From CAWGUU01 sp963825765 (GTDB lineage: Bacteria > Actinomycetota > Acidimicrobiia > Acidimicrobiales > AC-14): 64,000 bases of DNA. Of this stretch, positions 17,301 through 25,243 are shown piece by piece (position 1 is the stretch's first letter; each line of letters opens with the position of its first letter). Both the position numbers and the translations under genes were made by a program. The notes beneath the pieces are model-generated. The model was not told the DNA's origin. It worked only from the letters and a program-made list of their open reading frames with translations, and made no database searches. The stretch is taken from NCBI GenBank assembly GCA_963825765.1, contig CAWGUU010000014.1, positions 372,001 to 436,000 of the forward strand, in the 5' to 3' direction.

Positions 17301-18477
17301 GCACGAAGAGCCACCGGGGCGCCCCCCGGAACCGGTCGTAGCCGGGCACCAGCCGGTACAGGAACTGGTTGGACAAGGCGTTGAAGGCCAGGATCACCAC
17401 CACTCCCGCCCCGACGGCCAGCAGGAGCCGCTGCGGCGCCCGCCGCCAGCCTGCGGCCACGCCGACGATGGCGACGGCTCCGAACAACGCCGCGACCACG
17501 CCGACGAACGGCGAGTCCATGCGCAGCTCGTCGGTGGAGTCGAGCAGCACCCCGTCGGCGGGATTGCCCAGGGCGTCGGGAATCAGGACCCGGATGCTCT
17601 CGCGCAGGGGGACGTGGTCCTGCGGCAGGGGCTCGTGGGCGCGCAGGATCTCGTCGGCGACCGAGAGCGTCGGCAGCAGCACCGGCGCGGCGAGAGCCGC
17701 CCCCAGGACGACGGCGGCGGCGAACCCGAGGGCGGGCTTCAGTAGGCCCCCGGTGGCCCGGCGGACGAGGAGGAGCCCGACTGTGTAGCAGGCGACGGTC
17801 AGCGTCCCGTAATAGGCGTACTGGGGGTTGGCGCCCAGCCACCACAGCCCGAGCACGACGGCCAGCGCCGCCACCCGTCTGCGACGGGGGTCGACAACGA
17901 GCAGGTGGGCGGCGGCCAGCGCCCACGCCAACCACACGAAGCCCACCAGGTGGACCATGTGCGTCGACCAGTGGACCCAGAAGGCGGCGGCGAAGCCGAG
18001 CAGCCCGATCGTCCAGGCCGGCCACGGTCGGGCGCCGACCACGCGGGAGAAGACATAGACGCCGAGCGCGCCCCACACCAGGTGCAGCAGGACGAACAGG
18101 TTGAAGGCGTCGAACGGCGCCAGAAACCGGACCAGCCAGAACGCCGGGTAGTAGGCGCTCACGAAGCCGTTCGGGGTCATCGCCACGCCCCCGAGCAGGG
18201 TCGGGTTCCAGGTGGGGAAGTGGCCGGAGCGGAGCGCGTCGCCCAGAAAGGTGAACCAGGGGAAGAACTGGAACGGGACGTCGGAGAGCAGCGGGTTGTG
18301 CGCCACCCCCCGTCCGGGCAGGGACGCGAAGGGCTCGACGACGGACAGCATGTCGGCCGCCACCAACGTCCGCCCGGGGCGGATCGAAGCGGCCAGCACG
18401 GCCACACCCACGACCAGGTAGGAGAGCCCGACCAGGACGCCGGGGCGACGGCGCGCCGCGGCGGTCAGGCGGGACAC
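14380..18477 (-). CDS. Giant double-module polytopic membrane protein (YfhO-like plus GT39-like)
   Basis: A 1365-residue protein. Residues 1 to about 780 look like a YfhO-type membrane protein: an N-terminal helix, an extracytoplasmic loop with GRTLVAADML, about 12 helices, then a beta-rich domain ending in EGWSARVDGEPADVLRADG and a last helix. Residues about 800-1365 form a second multi-helix module opening with NQWFFGDEWAFL and NEHWSTVPVLVYRG, a GT39-like pattern, with its own soluble tail. Both halves suggest lipid-linked-sugar transfer outside the membrane. GTG 18477 was chosen because the first helix follows; the longer frame to 19284 is antisense to the methyltransferase. It could be two genes fused. 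Confidence 0.78.
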   Translation of the reverse strand: MSRLTAAARRRPGVLVGLSYLVVGVAVLAASIRPGRTLVAADMLSVVEPFASLPGRGVAHNPLLSDVPFQFFPWFTFLGDALRSGHFPTWNPTLLGGVAMTPNGFVSAYYPAFWLVRFLAPFDAFNLFVLLHLVWGALGVYVFSRVVGARPWPAWTIGLLGFAAAFWVHWSTHMVHLVGFVWLAWALAAAHLLVVDPRRRRVAALAVVLGLWWLGANPQYAYYGTLTVACYTVGLLLVRRATGGLLKPALGFAAAVVLGAALAAPVLLPTLSVADEILRAHEPLPQDHVPLRESIRVLIPDALGNPADGVLLDSTDELRMDSPFVGVVAALFGAVAIVGVAAGWRRAPQRLLLAVGAGVVVILAFNALSNQFLYRLVPGYDRFRGAPRWLFVLPALILPLAALGLQDVLDGVRRARVVAGAACGSAALVVVAWYLRRPGDQVHTYLGKRAAFALVGIAMVAVALWLAGRWPKVALAVVVVAVLGEVGFHTPRWYPSVVEKGAYPELAVADVAAEQGGRLIHVGDRTTFPPLAPDLPMQYGLIDAQGLSTLYPEDYDRYLRIVDDYGGYAVNLNAAPPLLDASKLASPLLDALDVRTVIAPADVEIPGEYPRVIDGSPSVYTRSSLGPAAVVPLAQPVTEEEMWEHVAAPGWDPAQTAAVIGLAGTVQGGSGTVTGGITGAGSERWRVDAPQGGFLRVSGNWDEGWSARVDGEPADVLRADGVFRGVELAPGVHVVTFAYLDPAESSGRLVALVALLLVLGIAFAPERWWRTLREPASRAGAAVVASRFPGVDNADRRRTTVGTGVHLASMVVGFGVVVWVNRNQWFFGDEWAFLGTRGVLHGQDGLFVPHNEHWSTVPVLVYRGLYGLFGVRSYLPYVAVLAAVHVAAAHLLWRVMRRSGVEIGVATALGILFLFLGAGSENILWAFQIGFIGSVACGLGALLLVDRDGAFDWPPHGRDVAVWAVLVVGLMCSGIGVPMVAVAAIAVLLGRGFGRTGLARAALVVSVPGAVYLGWLVLAGRDGIGERSFELSLVPAYIADGVTNAFGTTLGSSLAALVAIVALLAWMVWRRRLAVTSASPAFACATGVALLFVVLALGRAGFGIAQADASRYVYLAMALALPVVGLMLTDLAVRSRAAEVAVVALVGVLVVYNLLHLVEHADVEAARERRIRQTLLVAADMAVHDERFLNLAPDPTLTPDATTRVLRGMALDGKLPAGGFDRADRIVAASWLQLDFSDRPLPDAVPARLGPVTGASVIGASVTGASVAAAASASGLPAGCVVLTPESPRPQAVIDLAGPTSVSVRSSAGGALRATLQDAGPPAATGERRSFTLEPDEVAYVDIVADVDQVVLAVPAAGTTEVCGI
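14681..14725. repeat. Three-unit 15-bp tandem repeat inside the giant membrane protein gene
   Basis: Unit GATGCRCCGRTGACT occurs three times in frame, encoding a V-T/I-G-A-S repeat on the minus strand in the soluble tail of the second module. It is likely a flexible linker of variable copy number. Confidence 0.7.
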
Positions 18478-18530
18478 GCCGGGACGGTAGCGGATCGCCC
18501 CGTTGGAGCCGTCGCCGGCGACCTCGCCAG

Positions 18531-18543
18531 TAGGGTGAGGGCC
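18531..18543 (+). promoter_or_regulatory. Leaderless promoter -10 for the methyltransferase gene
   Basis: TAGGGT at 18531-18536 is followed by 7 nt and the ATG at 18544, in the 66-bp gap between divergent genes. The spacing predicts a transcript beginning at the start codon. Confidence 0.45.
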
Positions 18544-19500
18544 ATGCACCGCTACGAGGTCGACCTCGATCTCACGAACGCCAACACCAGCCACACGCTG
18601 ATGCTCGACCTGGTCGGGGCCAACAAGCGGGTGCTCGACGTGGGGTGCGCCAGCGGCTACCTGGCCGAGGCCCTCAACGATCGGGGCTGCCTGGTGTCGG
18701 GCGTGGAGGCGGACACGGAGCTGGCCGAGCTGGCCCGTCCCCACCTGGACAGGATCGTCGTGGCCGACGTCGAGGCCTGCGAGCTGGTGGAGGAGTTCGG
18801 GCCGGGTTCCTTCGACGTGATCGTGTTCGGCGACGTACTCGAGCATCTGCGCGACCCGTTGCCCGTCCTCCGCCAGGCCCGTCCCCTGCTCGCCCAGGGC
18901 GGCACCGTCGTGGCCTCGGTGCCCAACATCGCCCACGGAAGCATCCGGCTGGCCCTCATGCAGGGCAGGTTCGAGTACCAGCCCACCGGCCTCCTGGACA
19001 ACACCCACCTGCGCTTCTTCACCCTCGACACGCTCGAGCAGCTGTTCCGGGACGCCGGCCTGGTGGCGGTGGAGGTCCGTCGCACCACGACAGGGCCCTT
19101 CGACGGCACCCACGCCCTCGACGAGCAGGCGTTCAGCCCCGAGATCGTCGACATGGTGATGGCCGACCCCGAGTCCCTCACCTACCAGTTCGTCCTCCGG
19201 GCGGTGCTCGACGACGCCGGCGAGGCGGTCGTCGCCCTCCGGGCGAGGGAGGAACAGCAGCGCCGGGACCTGATCGAGCTGCAACGGGCGCTGGACCAGG
19301 AGACGCGCCGCCGCATCGAGGCGGAGACCCGTTCGGAAGAGCTGGAGAAGCGGGCCGACGACCTCGAGCGGCAGTTGCAGGATGCCCGGGAGGAGACCGC
19401 CGCTGCGAACACGGAGCTGGCCGCCCTCCGGGCCACCCGCACGATGCGGTGGTCGAGCGGTGCTCGCAAGGTCTACGGGCGATTACGGACGCCGGGCTGA
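18544..19500 (+). CDS. SAM-dependent methyltransferase with C-terminal coiled coil
   Basis: A 318-residue protein. The class I methyltransferase domain (residues about 15-200) has VLDVGCASGYLAEAL, an acidic EAD after motif I, FDVIVFGDVLEHLRDP and the HLRFFTLDTLEQLF tail typical of Methyltransf_23. Residues about 220-300 are a heptad-like charged helix (REEQQRRDLIELQRALDQ and onward), a probable coiled coil, ending in a short basic tail. It immediately precedes a Wzt-like ATPase gene with a C-terminal extension. By analogy with WbdD-type chain terminators, where a methyltransferase plus coiled coil caps and measures O-antigen, it may cap the polysaccharide. That role is inference. Confidence 0.85.
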   Translation: MHRYEVDLDLTNANTSHTLMLDLVGANKRVLDVGCASGYLAEALNDRGCLVSGVEADTELAELARPHLDRIVVADVEACELVEEFGPGSFDVIVFGDVLEHLRDPLPVLRQARPLLAQGGTVVASVPNIAHGSIRLALMQGRFEYQPTGLLDNTHLRFFTLDTLEQLFRDAGLVAVEVRRTTTGPFDGTHALDEQAFSPEIVDMVMADPESLTYQFVLRAVLDDAGEAVVALRAREEQQRRDLIELQRALDQETRRRIEAETRSEELEKRADDLERQLQDAREETAAANTELAALRATRTMRWSSGARKVYGRLRTPG

Positions 19501-19513
19501 GGGGCAGAAGTGC

Positions 19514-19553
19514 CCAGCCGGAGCCAGATGTGACCAGCCGGAGCCAGATGTGA
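19514..19553. repeat. Two-unit 20-bp tandem repeat overlapping the ABC ATPase start
   Basis: The 20-bp unit CCAGCCGGAGCCAGATGTGA is present exactly twice (19514-19533 and 19534-19553). The second copy supplies the GTG start of the ABC ATPase; the first copy holds an equivalent GTG that is out of frame by 20 bp. Confidence 0.9.
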
Positions 19554-20752
19554 CCGAGTCGGCCGTCGTCGTCGACGGGGTGAGCAAGCGCTTCCGGCTG
19601 TACTCGGAGCGCAACCAGACGTTGAAGGCCGCCATCCTGCGCGCCGGTCGGGCCAAGTACCAGGAGTTCTGGGCCCTGCGGGACGTGTCCTTCGAGATCG
19701 AGAAGGGCCAGACCTACGGGATCGTGGGCGAGAACGGGTCGGGGAAGTCGACGCTGCTCAAGTGCCTGGCCCGCATCCTGCGGCCCGACGAGGGCACCGT
19801 CCGCACCACCGGCAAGGTCGCCGCCCTCCTCGAGCTCGGTTCGGGCTTCCACCAGGAGCTCTCGGGGCGGGAGAACGTGTACCTCAACGGCTCGATCCTG
19901 GGCCTGACCAAGCGGGACATCAAGGCCCGGTTCGACGAGATCGTCAGCTTCGCCGGCGTCGAGCGCTTCATCGACCAGCCGGTGAAGAACTACTCGTCGG
20001 GCATGTACGTGCGCCTCGGCTTCTCCGTCGCCACCCACCTCGACCCCGACGTGCTGCTGGTCGACGAGGTGCTGGCGGTGGGCGACGCCGCCTTCCAGCG
20101 CCGGTGCTTCGAGAAGTTCGCCGACTTCCGCAACGCCGGCAAGACGGTGGTGATGGTGAGCCATGCGTCGGAGTCGATGCGCACCATGTGCGACAAGGCG
20201 GCGTGGATCAACGAGGGCCGGCTGGAAGTGGTCGGACCGGCCGCCGAAGTCGTCGACCGCTACGTCGACCACTTCCACACCGACCGGGAGGAGGTCGCCG
20301 GCGCCACCACCCGGTGGGGATCGGGAGAGGCCCGCCTGGCGTCGGTCGAGCTCCTCGGTCCCGACGGGGAACCGACCCACCTGGTCCACACCGGCGAGGC
20401 GGTGACGCTGCGGATGTCGTGGCAGGCCGACCAGCCGGTGGCCAAGCCCGTGTTCGGACTCGCGCTGGAGACGTTGGAAGGCACGTGGCTGTGGGCCCAC
20501 CACACCCGCGACGCCGGTTTCGTGCCCGACGAGCTGCCGGCGTCTGGGTCTGTCGACCTCCACGTCCCCCGCCTCATGCTCCAGCCCGGCACCTACGACG
20601 TGTCGGCGTCCATCGTCGACTACACGACCACCCACGTGTACGACTACCTGCGCCGCGGCCTGCGCTTCGACGTCGAGCACGGCGACCCCAGGGAGTCCGG
20701 AGGCTACGTGGCCCTGGGCGGCACGTGGCGCTCGGAGGCGTTCCCCTCATGA
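19550..20752 (+). CDS. wzt: Polysaccharide ABC exporter ATP-binding subunit (Wzt-like)
   Basis: A 400-residue ATPase that powers export of a lipid-linked polysaccharide or teichoic-acid-type polymer. Walker A is GENGSGKST at residues 60-68, the signature is YSSGMYVRLGFS and Walker B is DVLLVDEVLAVGD. Residues about 255-400 form an extra beta-rich domain (VELLGPDGEPTHLVHTGEAV and after), matching the Wzt C-terminal domain that recognises polymer end modifications. The GTG at 19550 is set by homology to VVVDGVSKRF. Its stop overlaps the next ATG (ATGA), coupling it to the GT2-GT4 fusion and through that to the permease. Confidence 0.92.
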   Translation: MTESAVVVDGVSKRFRLYSERNQTLKAAILRAGRAKYQEFWALRDVSFEIEKGQTYGIVGENGSGKSTLLKCLARILRPDEGTVRTTGKVAALLELGSGFHQELSGRENVYLNGSILGLTKRDIKARFDEIVSFAGVERFIDQPVKNYSSGMYVRLGFSVATHLDPDVLLVDEVLAVGDAAFQRRCFEKFADFRNAGKTVVMVSHASESMRTMCDKAAWINEGRLEVVGPAAEVVDRYVDHFHTDREEVAGATTRWGSGEARLASVELLGPDGEPTHLVHTGEAVTLRMSWQADQPVAKPVFGLALETLEGTWLWAHHTRDAGFVPDELPASGSVDLHVPRLMLQPGTYDVSASIVDYTTTHVYDYLRRGLRFDVEHGDPRESGGYVALGGTWRSEAFPS

Positions 20753-23268
20753 GGGGTGTGAAGAAGACCCGCCCCGGAGTGGTCTCGGTCGTCCTCGTCA
20801 ACTACCGCGGCGCCGACGACACCATCACCTGCCTGCGCTCGTTCGCCGACGTGGCCTGGCCCGCGGCCAGGCTGGAGCTGATCGTCGTCGACAACGCGTC
20901 GGGCGACGACAGCGTGTCCCGCCTCCGGGCGGCGGTTCCCGGCGTGAGCATCGTCGAGTCGCCCACCAACGTCGGCTTCGCCGGCGGCTGCAACCTGGGT
21001 GCGGCGAAGGCGTCGGGGGAGATCCTGGCCTTCATCAACAACGACGCCCGCCCCGCCCCCCACTGGATCTCGGCCGCGGTCGAGGTGCTGGAGCGCGAGC
21101 CCGACGTGGCCTCGGTGGCCAGCAAGGTCCTCGACTGGGACGGCGACAACATCGACTACGTCGACGGGTCGCTCACCTGGTACGGCATGGGCTACAAGTG
21201 GGAGTGCGAGCGTCCGGACACCGGCGAGTACGACACCGCCCAGGACGTGCTGTTCGCCACCGGCTCGGCCATGTTCGTGAGGGCCGCGGACTACGCCGCG
21301 CTGGGCGGGTTCGACGACCGGTACTTCATGTTCTACGAGGACGTCGACCTGGGCTGGCGGCTCAACCTGCTCGGGCGGCGGGTGCGCTTCGTCCCCGGTT
21401 CGGTGGCCTACCACCGCCATCACGCCTCGATGAACTCCTACGGGCCGTGGCTCGAGCACTTCCTCCTCGAGCGCAACGCCCTCGTCAGCCTCTACAAGAA
21501 CTTCGGCGACGAATGGCTGGCCCGGGCCCTGCCCGCCGCCCTGATCCTGGCTGTCCGCCGTTCGGTGTCCCGCGGCGGCGACGACCCCGGCGTGCTCGAC
21601 CTGGCCCGCGCCGGCACCGTCACGTCGCCCGACGCCGCCAGCGTCGAGGTGTCCAAGGAGACGGTCGCCTCCACGTACGCCATCGACTCGTTCCTCGAGA
21701 TGCTGCCGTCTCTCGCGGCCGACCGCCGCAAGATGCAGAAGGCGCGGGTGCGCACCGACCAGGACATGCTGCCCCTGTTCCGCAAGATGCTCGAGCCCGC
21801 CTACGGCGACCCCCGCTACCTCGAAGGCCACGGCGCCCTCGTCGAGGCGTTCGGGATCGAGGAGATGTTCAGCTCCCGCCGGAGGATCGTGGTGATCACC
21901 GGCGAGACGCTCTCGGCCAAGATGGCCGGCCCCGCCATCCGGGCCTTCGCCATGGGCGAGGCCCTGTCGGTCGAGCACGACGTGGAGCTGGTGACGCTCG
22001 GGAGCTGCAACATCGAGCACCCGCGCATGAAGTGCCGGTCGGTCAGCGGCGTCCACCTCCGCGCCCTCGAGCAGTGGTGCGACGTGCTGGTCGTCCAGGG
22101 CCTGGTGCTCTCGTTCTTCCCGTGGCTGTGCGACAGCCCCAAGGTCATCGTGGTCGACGTCTACAACCCCTTCCACCTGGAGCAGCTCGAGCAGGCCAAG
22201 GACAGCGGCGAGGTCAACCGGGCCCAGGTGGTGCGCGACTGCGTCACCGCCCTCAACAGCCAGCTGTCCCGCGGCGACTTCTTCCTGTGCGCGTCGTCGA
22301 AGCAGCGGGACTTCTGGCTGGGCCAGCTGAGCGCCCTCGGACGGGTGAACCCGGCCACCTACGACGCCGACGAGACGCTGGAGTCGCTCATCGCCGTCTC
22401 GCCGTTCGGGGTGAGCGACACGCCCCCGCAGCACACCCGCCCCGCGCTCAAGGGCGTCGTGCCGGGGATCGGCGCCGACGACAAGGTCGTCCTCTGGGGC
22501 GGGGGCATCTACAACTGGTTCGACCCGCTGACCCTGCTGCGGGCCATCGACAAGCTGCGCAACCGCCGGCCCGACGTCCGGCTCTACTTCCTCGGGCTCA
22601 AGCACCCCAACCCCGACGTTCCCGAGATGCGCATGGCGGTCGCCGCCAAGGAGCTGTCCGACGCCCTCGGCCTCACCGACAAGCACGTGTTCTTCAACGA
22701 GGACTGGGTCGCCTACGACGACCGCCAGAACTACCTGCTGGAGGCCGACATCGGCGTCAGCACCCACCTCGACCACGTGGAGACGGCGTTCTCCTTCCGC
22801 ACCCGCATCCTCGACTATCTGTGGGCGTCGCTGCCGATCGTGGCCACCGCCGGCGACACGTTCGGGGCGCTCATCGAGGCGCACGGGCTGGGCATCACCG
22901 TCCCCGCCGAGGACCCCGACGCCCTGGAGGACGCCCTCTTCCGCCTGCTCGACGACGAGGAGCTGGCCGCCCGGTGCCGGGAAAACGTGACCGCCTTCGC
23001 GCCCCGTTTCTCGTGGGCCAAGGTGCTGGCGCCGCTCATCTCGTTCTGCCGGGCACCCCGCCGGGCACCCGACCTTGCCGCGGCCGCGGCGGCGGGTGGT
23101 CTTCGGGACGGGATCCAGATCGCGCCGGTGCGCATCGCCACCGTCGCCGGCGACGTCGCCCTCGTGCGGGAGTACTTCCGCGAGGGCGGGATCCGGGAGG
23201 TCGGGCGCCGGGCCAGGACGCGCGCCGGGCGCTACTGGGCGTCGCTGCGTGGTCCCCGCCAGACGTGA
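20749..23268 (+). CDS. Bifunctional GT2-GT4 glycosyltransferase fusion
   Basis: An 839-residue two-domain enzyme. Residues about 10-300 are a GT2 domain with VSVVLVNYRGADD, VDNASGDDS, NNDARPAP and the acceptor-side motif YEDVDLGWRL. Residues about 375-800 are a GT4-like domain beginning RIVVITGETLSAKMAGPAIR, with WGGGIYNWFDPLTLLRA and LDYLWASLPIVATAGD. The GT4 half is very similar to residues about 10-430 of the protein at 36687. Starts and stops overlap both neighbours (ATGA, GTGA), placing it between exporter ATPase and permease in one unit. It probably adds two sugars to the exported polymer; the linkages are unknown. Confidence 0.9.
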   Translation: MRGVKKTRPGVVSVVLVNYRGADDTITCLRSFADVAWPAARLELIVVDNASGDDSVSRLRAAVPGVSIVESPTNVGFAGGCNLGAAKASGEILAFINNDARPAPHWISAAVEVLEREPDVASVASKVLDWDGDNIDYVDGSLTWYGMGYKWECERPDTGEYDTAQDVLFATGSAMFVRAADYAALGGFDDRYFMFYEDVDLGWRLNLLGRRVRFVPGSVAYHRHHASMNSYGPWLEHFLLERNALVSLYKNFGDEWLARALPAALILAVRRSVSRGGDDPGVLDLARAGTVTSPDAASVEVSKETVASTYAIDSFLEMLPSLAADRRKMQKARVRTDQDMLPLFRKMLEPAYGDPRYLEGHGALVEAFGIEEMFSSRRRIVVITGETLSAKMAGPAIRAFAMGEALSVEHDVELVTLGSCNIEHPRMKCRSVSGVHLRALEQWCDVLVVQGLVLSFFPWLCDSPKVIVVDVYNPFHLEQLEQAKDSGEVNRAQVVRDCVTALNSQLSRGDFFLCASSKQRDFWLGQLSALGRVNPATYDADETLESLIAVSPFGVSDTPPQHTRPALKGVVPGIGADDKVVLWGGGIYNWFDPLTLLRAIDKLRNRRPDVRLYFLGLKHPNPDVPEMRMAVAAKELSDALGLTDKHVFFNEDWVAYDDRQNYLLEADIGVSTHLDHVETAFSFRTRILDYLWASLPIVATAGDTFGALIEAHGLGITVPAEDPDALEDALFRLLDDEELAARCRENVTAFAPRFSWAKVLAPLISFCRAPRRAPDLAAAAAAGGLRDGIQIAPVRIATVAGDVALVREYFREGGIREVGRRARTRAGRYWASLRGPRQT

Positions 23269-24062
23269 CGACCCTCTCCGAGCTTGTCGCGTCCCGGGAG
23301 CTGCTGGTCAACCTCACCCTGCGGGAGCTGCGGGGCAAGTACAAGCGGTCGGTGCTGGGGTGGACGTGGTCGCTGCTCAACCCGCTCGCCACCATGGCCA
23401 TCTTCACCGTGGTCTTCGCCTACTTCCTGAAGGTGGAGGCTCCTCGAGGCGATCCCAGCGGGCTGCACGCCTTCGGCCTGTACCTGCTGTGCGGCCTGCT
23501 GCCGTGGAACTTCCTTGCCAACGGCATCTCCGGCGGGATGGGCTCGCTGCTGGGCAACTCCAATCTGATCAAGAAGGTGTACTTCCCCCGCGAGGTCCTC
23601 GTCGTGGCCAACGTCGCCTCGTGGGTCGTGTCGCTCCTCATCGAGCTGGCCGTGCTGGCCGTCGTCCTGGTGTTCTTCGGCAACTTCGTCCTGCCCTGGC
23701 TGGTGCCCGTGCTGGCCCTGGTGTTCATCCAGACCGTCTTCGTGGTGGGCCTGGGCCTCATGTTCAGCGTGCTCAATGTGTACTTCCGCGACGTGCAGCA
23801 CTTCATCGGGATCCTGCTGCAGCTGTGGTTCTACGGAACGCCGATCGTCTACCCGATCACCTACGTGCCCGAGGACATCCGGTTCGTCTACGGCCTGAAC
23901 CCGATGGTGAGGTTCGTCGAGGCCTACCGGGACTGCCTGTACGACCTGCGCATGCCGCCGCTCCTCGACTGGGTGTACCTGGTGGGCGTGGCCGCCGTCA
24001 CCATGGCCGTCGGTTGGGCCATCTTCGTGAAGCTCGAGCCCAAGCTCGCCGAGGAGATGTAG
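23265..24062 (+). CDS. wzm: Polysaccharide ABC exporter permease (Wzm-like)
   Basis: A 265-residue ABC-2 type permease with six membrane segments. The N-terminal amphipathic stretch LRELRGKYKRSVLGWTWSLL and the interior FGTPIVYPI-like pattern (WFYGTPIVYPITYVPE) are typical of Wzm/TagG. The GTG start overlaps the stop of the GT2-GT4 gene. With the Wzt-like ATPase it forms the exporter. A strong hairpin follows the stop. Confidence 0.92.
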   Translation: MTTLSELVASRELLVNLTLRELRGKYKRSVLGWTWSLLNPLATMAIFTVVFAYFLKVEAPRGDPSGLHAFGLYLLCGLLPWNFLANGISGGMGSLLGNSNLIKKVYFPREVLVVANVASWVVSLLIELAVLAVVLVFFGNFVLPWLVPVLALVFIQTVFVVGLGLMFSVLNVYFRDVQHFIGILLQLWFYGTPIVYPITYVPEDIRFVYGLNPMVRFVEAYRDCLYDLRMPPLLDWVYLVGVAAVTMAVGWAIFVKLEPKLAEEM

Positions 24063-24065
24063 ATG

Positions 24066-24088
24066 CTCGGGGGGCTCCGCCCCCCGAG
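24066..24088 (+). terminator. Hairpin terminator candidate after wzm
   Basis: A perfect 10-bp stem, CTCGGGGGGC at 24066-24075 and GCCCCCCGAG at 24079-24088, with loop TCC, lies 3 bp after the stop codon. There is no U tract, so termination may depend on the stem alone or a factor. Confidence 0.6.
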
Positions 24089-24093
24089 TCCCC

Positions 24094-24140
24094 CCGAAGT
24101 CAAAGGCGGGCGCCCGAAGTCAGGGGCAGGCGCCTAGTCT
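24094..24140 (+). promoter_or_regulatory. Promoter region of the CHAT operon: 20-bp tandem repeat plus leaderless -10
   Basis: Two similar 20-bp units starting CCGAAGTCA (24094-24113 and 24114-24133) lead into TAGTCT (24135-24140), which is 6 nt before the ATG at 24147. The spacing fits a leaderless message. A similar layout (GAAGTGA repeats, then TAGACT) stands before the gene at 47122. Confidence 0.45.
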
Positions 24141-24146
24141 TCGGCG

Positions 24147-25202
24147 ATGCTGGTCTGTCCGGAGTGCGGGTACCAGAACGCCCCGGGCACCACGTTCTGC
24201 GCCAACCCGACCTCGCCCAACCACCCCGGGCCGTGCGGGGCGTTCCTCGACTGGGCGGCCTTCGAGCGGGAGCAGCAGCAAGCCCCGGCCGCACCCTTGG
24301 CCAGTCAGCCGGGGGTGCCGGCGTCGGCCGGTCGGGTGGAGGTGGTGGCCGTCATCTCGCCGACCGAGGTCGAGGTCGAGCCCGGCCGCGAGGCGACGAT
24401 CGACGTCCGCGTCCGCAACCTCGGCTCTGTCGTCGACAGGTTCATCCTGGGCCTGGAGGGGCCGCCGGCGGAGTGGTCGACACTCGAGCCGGCCACGCTG
24501 GCCCTGTTCCCCGACACCGAGGGTGTGGCCGCCGTGAAGCTGCGCCCACCACGCAGCTGGCAGGTGCCGGCGGGGCCGGCGCGGTTCCGTCTGCGCGTGT
24601 CCTCGAGCGCCCAGCCCGGAACGTTCACCATGGCCGACGGCGTCGTGGTCCTCGGCGCCTTCTCCTCCCTGGCCGGCCGGGTCGTGCCCCAGACCTCCCG
24701 TGGCAGCGGCGGCGCCGAGCACCGCGTGATGGTCGAGAACTCCGGGAACGAGCCGGTGTCGCTCACCTTGGCGGCCAGCGACCCCGACGAGGTGCTCCAG
24801 ATCGGCATCAACCCCACGTTCGTCACCGTCGACCCTGGCGCCACGGCGACGGTGGTCGTCCAGGTCCGCGCCAGCCGCGCCCTCGGCGGTCCGGTCGCCC
24901 AGCCGAGGCAGTTCACGGTGGCGGCGACCACCCACGGGGGCGAGCAGCTGCCTCTCACCGCCACGTTCGTGCAGGAACCGGTCGCCGCGCCTGCGCCCGC
25001 CGCCGCAGCGGCGCCACGACCTGCACCCGCCGCCCCGCCTCCCCAGCAGTGGGCGCAAAGTCCGCCGAAGCGCAGGAGCTGCCTGGGAACGCTCGTGAAG
25101 CTGTTCCTCGTCCTGGTCGTCCTCTTGGTGGCGGCCGGCGTCGCCGCCTACCTCCTCGGGGTCCGGATCGCCTCGGACGGATCCATCGTCTGGCCCAGCT
25201 GA
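24147..25202 (+). CDS. Tail-anchored protein with N-terminal zinc ribbon and Ig-like domains (CHAT operon, first gene)
   Basis: A 351-residue protein with three parts. Residues 4-30 carry a zinc-ribbon pattern (CPECGYQN at C4/C7, then FCAN and GPCGAF). Residues about 60-280 hold two beta-rich domains with phrases such as VEVEPGREATIDVRVRNLG and TVDPGATATVVVQVR, typical of Ig-like NPCBM-associated or COG1470-type modules. A Pro/Ala linker precedes one C-terminal membrane helix (LVKLFLVLVVLLVAAGVAAY, about 320-340) with a short tail. The soluble part is predicted cytoplasmic. Its stop overlaps a downstream ATG (TGATG). It probably serves as a membrane-bound sensor or scaffold for the CHAT protein, which is inference from gene order. 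Confidence 0.8.
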   Translation: MLVCPECGYQNAPGTTFCANPTSPNHPGPCGAFLDWAAFEREQQQAPAAPLASQPGVPASAGRVEVVAVISPTEVEVEPGREATIDVRVRNLGSVVDRFILGLEGPPAEWSTLEPATLALFPDTEGVAAVKLRPPRSWQVPAGPARFRLRVSSSAQPGTFTMADGVVVLGAFSSLAGRVVPQTSRGSGGAEHRVMVENSGNEPVSLTLAASDPDEVLQIGINPTFVTVDPGATATVVVQVRASRALGGPVAQPRQFTVAATTHGGEQLPLTATFVQEPVAAPAPAAAAAPRPAPAAPPPQQWAQSPPKRRSCLGTLVKLFLVLVVLLVAAGVAAYLLGVRIASDGSIVWPS

Positions 25203-25243
25203 TGGTGGACGACCTCGATCGGGTCGGGGCCGGCGCCCGGTGA
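25202..25243 (+). CDS. Possible 13-residue coupling ORF between the zinc-ribbon and CHAT genes
   Basis: The ATG at 25202 overlaps the preceding stop (TGATG) and encodes MVDDLDRVGAGAR before a TGA that overlaps the CHAT GTG (GTGA). Either this is a tiny translational relay, or it is the true N-terminus of the CHAT protein separated from it by a single-base indel near 25235-25243. Confidence 0.3.
   Translation: MVDDLDRVGAGAR

Noticed and set aside
19178..20680. Long minus-strand open frames over the wzt gene (and 20704-22884 over the GT2-GT4 gene)
   Set aside because: They are antisense to genes with clear catalytic motifs; their translations are His/Val/Gly/Arg-rich without domains, as expected for shadows in GC-rich DNA.
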